Under the pieces are notes generated by a model. The model had not been told where the DNA came from and made no database searches. It worked only from the letters and a program-made list of their open reading frames with translations. The translations under genes and the position numbers were made by a program. From assembly GCA_942491575.1 (NCBI GenBank), contig CALOBT010000025.1, positions 3,410,001-3,474,000 of the forward strand: a stretch of 64,000 nucleotides of DNA, given 5' to 3'. The stretch comes from CAZHNW01 sp942491575. Lineage in GTDB: Bacteria; Spirochaetota; UBA4802; UBA5550. Of the stretch, positions 59,333-64,000 are shown piece after piece (positions within the stretch are counted from its first letter, which is position 1; each line of letters opens with the position of its first letter).

Positions 59333-60823
59333 ATGAAATACACTGGTTTGATGTTATTTGCCTTTATCCTAACTTTTGCCTCCAGTCTTTCCGCTGAGGT
59401 TTTTATGAAGGAATACCGTGCCTTTGAAGGTCACCGGACAACGGTCCATAAGGTGGCCTTCAGCCGTGATGGCAAAAATATAATCGCCTCCGGCGGGAAT
59501 AATTCAGTAATAGTATGGGATGTTGCCTCCGGGAAAAGGGTGTCGAAGGCAGCAAAAAATCCCCGCAATAAGCCGTTAAATTATATTGCCGTAAATGATT
59601 CAGCCACCCTGATTGCATCATCAGGATTTATGGATCCCGCAGTTAGAATTTCAGACTTTAATAATGGGAGCCTTCTTCGTTCGATAAAGGCCCACAGCGG
59701 TGAAAAGAGCGGTCTTCGCTTTGTCCCGGGATCAAATTTGCTGGTTACCGCCGGGATTGATGCGGGTAACCGGGTATCGCTTAAGGTCTGGAATGCGGCA
59801 TCGGGAAAACTGGTAAAGGTTCTTTATCGCTCCCCCTATCCTGTGAACAGTGAATATATCAGTGGCCTTTCTTTCTCCCGAGACGGAAGTCGTCTCGTTT
59901 GCGGAATCTCCAATAAACGGCATGGAATAATGATTTTTGATATGGATTCGATGAAGCGCCTGAAATATATTCCCTACAGCAGTGATGTCAGTGATGTAGC
60001 CTTCAGCCCTGACGGACGCTACATTGCCGGTGGGGGGACCGATAAGAAGGTTGTTCTCTGGAATGCGGTTACCGGTCAAATCGTGAGGGTAATGTCCGGT
60101 CACAGGGGATATGTCAATACCGTTGCCTTCAGTCCTGACGGGAAGTATATTGCTAGTTCCGGAATGGGTTACCGTAATATTTTCAGGTTATGGGATGCAA
60201 AAAGCGGAAGACTGATCCAGGCCATGGCGGGACGCCACCAGGGTATCAATTCCCTTGCCTTCAGTCCCAATGGAAAATACCTTGCGGCGGGTGTCACCAC
60301 TCATGGGGATCTTTTTAAAATAGATACGGTACGCTTATTCAGTACCGCCTCAGCTTTCAAGGCGGCACCATGGTATGAGCTTCGTTCAAATGCGGCAAAT
60401 TTGAAGGTCTCCTTTCCAGGGGAACCTGAAATCGAGGAACGCTATAAATCTGATCGCCATTATGCCTATAGCAGGTTCAGGCATTCGAAAGGGAACTCCA
60501 CCTATTATATCCGGGTGGTGGAATATCTATATAATGTATCCCCGCAAAAAGGCGAGGCAACGGCGGAAAATACCGCGAAGCGCCTGGTCGACATGGCTTT
60601 GCGCAGAAGGGGAAAACTGGCAAAATCCGGTACATTTTTTTACAGGGGTAACAATGGCGTTGAATACCTGGTGCTGCAGAAGAAGAGATCCTCTGTATAC
60701 CGTCGTCATTACCGTGTAATTTTTATCGGGAATAAACTCTATGAACTCCGCTTTACCGGTTACGGGGAAGAATCATCTCCCGGGGAGAAACGGTTTTTTG
60801 AATCATTCGGCACTGTCCGGTAG
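59333..60823 (+). CDS. Secreted WD40-repeat protein with C-terminal domain
   Basis: 496 residues. Signal peptide LMLFAFILTFASSLSA. About seven WD40 blades (about 30-340), for example HRTTVHKVAFSRDGKNIIAS, SDVSDVAFSPDGRYIAGGGT and GYVNTVAFSPDGKYIAS, each with a terminal W/LWD. A C-terminal domain (about 355-495) starting VSFPGEPEIEER resembles PsbP/LpoB-like secreted modules. A beta-propeller scaffold in the periplasm; partners unknown. Converges with the MtfA-like gene, 7 bp apart. Confidence 0.82.
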   Translation: MKYTGLMLFAFILTFASSLSAEVFMKEYRAFEGHRTTVHKVAFSRDGKNIIASGGNNSVIVWDVASGKRVSKAAKNPRNKPLNYIAVNDSATLIASSGFMDPAVRISDFNNGSLLRSIKAHSGEKSGLRFVPGSNLLVTAGIDAGNRVSLKVWNAASGKLVKVLYRSPYPVNSEYISGLSFSRDGSRLVCGISNKRHGIMIFDMDSMKRLKYIPYSSDVSDVAFSPDGRYIAGGGTDKKVVLWNAVTGQIVRVMSGHRGYVNTVAFSPDGKYIASSGMGYRNIFRLWDAKSGRLIQAMAGRHQGINSLAFSPNGKYLAAGVTTHGDLFKIDTVRLFSTASAFKAAPWYELRSNAANLKVSFPGEPEIEERYKSDRHYAYSRFRHSKGNSTYYIRVVEYLYNVSPQKGEATAENTAKRLVDMALRRRGKLAKSGTFFYRGNNGVEYLVLQKKRSSVYRRHYRVIFIGNKLYELRFTGYGEESSPGEKRFFESFGTVR

Positions 60824-60830
60824 ATTCGTT

Positions 60831-61856
60831 TTACTGCTGCCTTTTTTTCAGGCAGCAGTGCTTATATTTTTTCCCGCTGCGGCATGGACAGGGGCTGTTT
60901 CTTTCTGTTTTTTTTCGTGAGGGTTTCAGCATTTCACCTGTTACAGATTTTAAAATAGACTTCAGGTCCTGTCTGAAAATGGCTGAGAGGATTTCATAGA
61001 GCCGGGGATGTTTCTCCGCCATTTTTTCCGGTTTTTCAAAAAAGTACTCTGCGGAGACTGCAAAAAACTCCGCAGGGTTGGTGAGGGCGTAGGGATTGAT
61101 GTCGGAACTTCCTTCTTCAATTAGCGCCATCTCATCCTTCATTATATCATTCCATTCTTTTCTGCGCGACCCATCCATAAGGAGCGCAGGGATGCCGTCG
61201 ATTGTTCCGTCCTCCTCATCAATTTTATGCATAAATTCATGGATACCGACATTCTGCCCGTCATCCATGTCTCTGAAGCTTTCATAGAGTGCCGGTTTTG
61301 AAATAATCAGTGAAGAGCTCCCGGTGACCACCATGCCGAGAATATCCTGATGAGTCCCGTCTGTGGCGAAGTTGTCGTCGAAGTTGCCGGGATAGACCAG
61401 TACTTCTCCGAGGGAATCGTACTCCCACTCCGGGAGACGGAATACCGGGATGATGGCGCTTGCGGCAATGAGGATTTTGGTTTCATCGTCAACGTCGGTA
61501 TCAATTCCGGTAATGATCTTTTCTCCAAGAAAGATTTGTATTTGCCGGCGAAAGGATTCCTGTTCTGCGGGAACGAGGCCGTGATAGACGGGGATATATT
61601 TTTTTAGATATTGCTTCCATTCTCCGGGAAAAGGTTTTTTTAGAATATTTTTGCGCCGCCGGAGTTTCCGCGTAAAGAAATAATAGGAGAAAATGAATAA
61701 GAGAACATTTATTACCGGCGCGGCGGGAATGCCGAAAACATTGAAGGATCCAGGTTCTGATAATAAGTAGATGGTGATACCGGCAGCAGATGAAATAATT
61801 ATGGCAAAAATTATTGCAGTTATAATGGTCGCTTTTTTACGTTTTTCCCCAAGCAT
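60831..61856 (-). CDS. MtfA-type zinc peptidase with two N-terminal membrane helices and SEC-C tail
   Basis: 341 residues. Two membrane helices (about 9-32 and 37-60), then the MtfA/M90 domain: ITGIDTDVDDETKILIAASA, and GIHEFMHKIDEEDGTIDG with the HExxH zinc motif (about 228), followed by FFAVSAEYFFEKPEKM, which carries a Glu for the third ligand. The C-terminus PCPCRSGKKYKHCC is a SEC-C zinc motif, spacing CxCx8CC. MtfA in E. coli interacts with Mlc; this membrane form is probably a regulatory peptidase. Fusion to SEC-C is notable. Confidence 0.85.
   Translation of the reverse strand: MLGEKRKKATIITAIIFAIIISSAAGITIYLLSEPGSFNVFGIPAAPVINVLLFIFSYYFFTRKLRRRKNILKKPFPGEWKQYLKKYIPVYHGLVPAEQESFRRQIQIFLGEKIITGIDTDVDDETKILIAASAIIPVFRLPEWEYDSLGEVLVYPGNFDDNFATDGTHQDILGMVVTGSSSLIISKPALYESFRDMDDGQNVGIHEFMHKIDEEDGTIDGIPALLMDGSRRKEWNDIMKDEMALIEEGSSDINPYALTNPAEFFAVSAEYFFEKPEKMAEKHPRLYEILSAIFRQDLKSILKSVTGEMLKPSRKKTERNSPCPCRSGKKYKHCCLKKRQQ
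60833..60859 (+). terminator. Hairpin between convergent genes
   Basis: Stem ACTGCTGCC / GGCAGCAGT around TTTTTTTCA, in the last codons of the minus-strand gene. It could end plus-strand transcription (T-rich DNA follows); evidence is modest. Confidence 0.4.
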
Positions 61857-61922
61857 GGCAGCCTCCTGTATCGTAGTTACTATTGGATCGATATTGCCTT
61901 AATGCAAGCATAATAATGTCTG

Positions 61923-61946
61923 CCCCCCCAAACACCTCGGAGGGGG
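61923..61946. repeat. GC-rich intergenic palindrome (upstream of CAP gene)
   Basis: CCCCCCC and GGGGG separated by AAACACCTCGGA. Forms a C/G stem hairpin. Similar elements occur at 62747-62773 and 33338-33360. Confidence 0.4.
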
Positions 61947-62059
61947 TGGCGAGAAACCAGTAGCGTTAAAACAGGCGTATGATGAACAAAAGTAATTTAC
62001 AGGGCGTCGGGGGAAGTGTACAATCCGGTATCCTTCCATTCGTTAAAAGGGGTGTTATC

Positions 62060-62731
62060 ATGAATTATATTTTAAAAAAATTACTGCTGGGGCCGGTTTT
62101 GCTTTTCTGGGGGTGTATGGTTATCCCCGCAACGGGGGGCGACGCGGGAAACAGCCGCATTGTTGAACCAAGCCTTTCAGCCATCGAAAAGGGGATCGTA
62201 CGGGAAAGCAACCTCGCCAGGACAAATCCCGCGGCATATGCCAGCAAGCTGGAAAAATTTTTGAGCTACTATAAAGGAAATCTCCTCTACCTCCCGGGGA
62301 AGATACCCATCCGAACCAAGGAGGGTCCCTCCGCGGCACGTGAGGCAATCCGCTTTTTAAAACGTCAGAAACCTGTGGGAGCCCTGATACCCTCCCGGGG
62401 AATGTCCCTCGCGGCGCGGGACCATGTTAGGGACACGGGCCCGAAGGGGAAGACCGGCCATTACGGGACTGACGGAAGCAATCCCTTTGACAGGATGCGC
62501 CGCTATGGAAAAATTCTGGTTACTGCGGGAGAAAATATCGGCTACGGCCTGGATAAACCGGAATGGATGGTGATTCAGCTGATTATCGATGACGGGGTTC
62601 GCGGGCGTGGGCACCGGACAAATCTCTTCAAGAAAAAATTCAGGTATATAGGTGTTGCCTACGGTAAGCACCGGGGATACCGTACGATGAATGTTTCAGT
62701 TTATGCCGGGGGATTTATTGATAAGAAATAA
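62060..62731 (+). CDS. CAP-domain (SCP-like) secreted protein, probably a lipoprotein
   Basis: 223 residues from ATG 62060 (AAGGGG upstream); an earlier in-frame ATG at 61979 would add 27 residues before the signal peptide. A hydrophobic start ends in VLLFWGC, a possible lipobox. The CAP domain has His in TGHYGTDGSNPFDRM, Glu in VTAGENIGYG and His in GVRGRGHRTNLF, as in the bacterial CAP branch lacking the long eukaryote-like loops. A second CAP gene lies at 50174 but is not similar in overall architecture. Confidence 0.82.
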   Translation: MNYILKKLLLGPVLLFWGCMVIPATGGDAGNSRIVEPSLSAIEKGIVRESNLARTNPAAYASKLEKFLSYYKGNLLYLPGKIPIRTKEGPSAAREAIRFLKRQKPVGALIPSRGMSLAARDHVRDTGPKGKTGHYGTDGSNPFDRMRRYGKILVTAGENIGYGLDKPEWMVIQLIIDDGVRGRGHRTNLFKKKFRYIGVAYGKHRGYRTMNVSVYAGGFIDKK

Positions 62732-62746
62732 TTAATTGATCTTTCC

Positions 62747-62773
62747 AGCCCTCCAACCCCCCGGAGGGGGGCT
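62747..62773. repeat. GC-rich intergenic palindrome (downstream of CAP gene)
   Basis: AGCCCTCC pairs with GGGGGGCT (one wobble) around AACCCCCCGGA, 16 bp after the stop codon. It may also act as a weak terminator, though no T tract follows. Confidence 0.45.
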
Positions 62774-62896
62774 AAGGGAAGGATTGCGGTTTTCTGAAAA
62801 TTTTCTATTATTTTCACCATCCGGACACTTTTTTCTCAAAACGAGGCGGCCATACACGGATCGTAGTACGTCAGGTTTCTCCGGATACATTTTATG

Positions 62897-64000
62897 CTAT
62901 TCCACAGGCTCCTCAGGAACATAATAAAACTGGAATTCACCAATTTCAACATCCTGCTGGACGAACGAATCATAACCTGTTCCGGTGATATCTGATATTT
63001 TTACTAGTTGATCAAAGCTGCCATAAAGATCCTCATCTGTAAAAATGATTTCGTTATTGGATATTCCAACAAAACGGCCGGGACCATAGAGTGAAGTTTC
63101 CTTAGAGTCGGTAAAAGTTGCTGCAACGGTCATTGTCTCTTTGTTAACCTGGTGAATTGCGGGTGTTGAAGGATTATTGTCAGTTACATAAAGAGTGTTG
63201 TCTTTTATCATGACATCAAATGGATTTTGTATCACACTGTTGCTTGTGTCCAGTATTGATGTTGCAACCATGTTGGTGCCAATACTAATTTTGTAAGCCG
63301 CGGATATCACACCACCAACAGCTACATAAATGTACCCGTCGCTGTCAATGGCAATGCCCGTAATAGTTCCCATTTGAAAACTTTTCGTATCAATTAATTC
63401 TTCCTGGGAACCCTCTGCGAGGCTTTTTCTATAAAGAGAATCATTTGCGGCGTAGTAGAGGTAATTGTTTGCATCATCGATGGCCAAAGCGGTGTAGTAG
63501 CCATCAGGGTTATCACTAAACCGAATCATTTTTGTAGGGTCGATACTGTCAATTTTGAAAATGGCTCCATTTTCGTCATACCCGCCATTGGTTATATATA
63601 TATTACCTGCTCTGTCGATCGTTGCATCGGTTGGGCTAAAAGTATCAATTATATATATGTCAGCGTCGGGATTATAAACCCTGGTGGGCGCAGGAGGTTC
63701 AATTACTATGCCGGGATCAATTTCTTTGAGTTTATCAACATAGAGGCTTTTCCATGATGCAGCGTCCCCAAAGGAATCAATCTGTACAAGCCGTTGGTTC
63801 TGTAAATCCGGAATAAGTATTTTTGTTTCTGCAAGGCCCATTGTAACAACCACTTCATTTGACCCGGATTCCATCGTAGCATTGGCATTGCCGACGAAAA
63901 TTTTCATGGGGCTTATCGCGTTAGAGTCAACATGTGCGGTCAGACTGAAGGAGTAATCTCCCGGTTCAGGGAGCTCCAGGGTGATATCATCGGCTGTACC
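62897..64000 (-). CDS. Beta-propeller (NHL/SMP-30-like) protein, N-terminus beyond window
   Basis: The frame is open to the window edge at 64000, so the real start lies outside; the ATG at 63907 is internal. At least 367 residues. Repeated propeller blades: TDATIDRAGNIYITNGGYD, ALAIDDANNYLYYAAND, GIAIDSDGYIYVAVGG, FDVMIKDNTLYVTDNNPS. The visible N-terminal part (LPEPGDYSFSLTAHVDS) is a beta-sandwich domain. Probably secreted or surface-located. Related to NHL/6-bladed propellers, and could be a lipoprotein as are neighbours. Confidence 0.75.
   Translation of the reverse strand, partial: GTADDITLELPEPGDYSFSLTAHVDSNAISPMKIFVGNANATMESGSNEVVVTMGLAETKILIPDLQNQRLVQIDSFGDAASWKSLYVDKLKEIDPGIVIEPPAPTRVYNPDADIYIIDTFSPTDATIDRAGNIYITNGGYDENGAIFKIDSIDPTKMIRFSDNPDGYYTALAIDDANNYLYYAANDSLYRKSLAEGSQEELIDTKSFQMGTITGIAIDSDGYIYVAVGGVISAAYKISIGTNMVATSILDTSNSVIQNPFDVMIKDNTLYVTDNNPSTPAIHQVNKETMTVAATFTDSKETSLYGPGRFVGISNNEIIFTDEDLYGSFDQLVKISDITGTGYDSFVQQDVEIGEFQFYYVPEEPVE

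Noticed and set aside
1..64000. CRISPR, prophage, insertion sequences, tRNA or rRNA genes
   Set aside because: No regularly spaced repeats, transposase or integrase, or tRNA-like cloverleaf was seen on reading both strands.

Overview
This 64 kb window looks like chromosomal DNA of a free-living spirochaete or close relative. The best marker is a 685-residue membrane-anchored coiled-coil protein of the type called SpiroCoCo (8610-10667). It is backed by many Spirochaete-style secreted proteins, relaxed lipoboxes (SVAC, ILSC, LATC, ISSC), a CheX-type chemotaxis protein and a protein with two cyclic-nucleotide-binding domains. Composition is moderate and intergenic DNA is AT-rich. I saw no rRNA or tRNA gene, CRISPR array, insertion sequence, integrase or phage gene. 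No family assignment here was checked by a database search; all rest on motifs and architecture read from the sequence.

Layout. 1-5.2 kb: truncated DinG-type helicase, an enoyl-CoA hydratase family enzyme, a secreted unknown and an MMPL/RND exporter. 5.4-8.3 kb: a Cys-rich secreted protein, a DUF2318 lipoprotein, an FtsX/MacB-type permease and an ABC ATPase, resembling the accessory part of FetMP-FetABCDEF / Cj1658-1665 iron systems without FTR1 or P19. 8.6-15 kb: SpiroCoCo, a lipoprotein, a PC4-like protein behind an SGNH hydrolase, an alpha/beta hydrolase and a REC-PAS-PAS-HATPase protein. 15-22.2 kb: purine genes purM, purE and guaA, around an internally deleted metallo-beta-lactamase relic, a small zinc-motif protein, a COG2509-type FAD oxidoreductase and a membrane AraC regulator.

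22.4-36 kb: an FN3/LamG lipoprotein with a duplicated unit, predicted outer-membrane proteins, mannose-1-phosphate guanylyltransferase with an LEA14-like lipoprotein, rplM-rpsI, a Tat-exported Fe-S protein with a cytochrome b but no catalytic partner, recX and alaS. 36.5-46.3 kb: CheX, a sodium:solute symporter, glycerate 2-kinase, an envelope group (helical secreted protein, amidase, HtrA protease, small secreted protein), a stand-alone AICAR transformylase, and a YjbQ gene with an in-frame stop.

46.3-53.4 kb: a minus-strand group (TelA, DJ-1/PfpI, double cNMP-binding protein, membrane protein), a CAP-domain protein, and a divergent pair consisting of a TPR-fused alarmone synthetase and a small alarmone hydrolase. 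53.4-58.2 kb: a tight plus-strand cluster with promoter, hairpin and 50-codon leader ORF, then a PatB/MalY C-S lyase, two SAM methyltransferases, a 61-residue Cys-rich protein, a flavin reductase, a GNAT acetyltransferase and a frameshifted zinc-ribbon gene. 58.3-64 kb: an alpha/beta hydrolase with two poly-G tracts, a WD40 protein, an MtfA-like peptidase with a SEC-C tail, a second CAP protein between GC-rich palindromes, and a truncated beta-propeller protein.

Most of the window is housekeeping and envelope biology. The parts most likely to be undescribed are the reduced DUF2318/ABC operon, the 53.4-58.2 kb cluster with its leader region, and the divergent alarmone pair. Four loci look damaged (16223-16558, about 25218-25421, 45904-46299, 57128-57450) and need read-level checking before biological interpretation.
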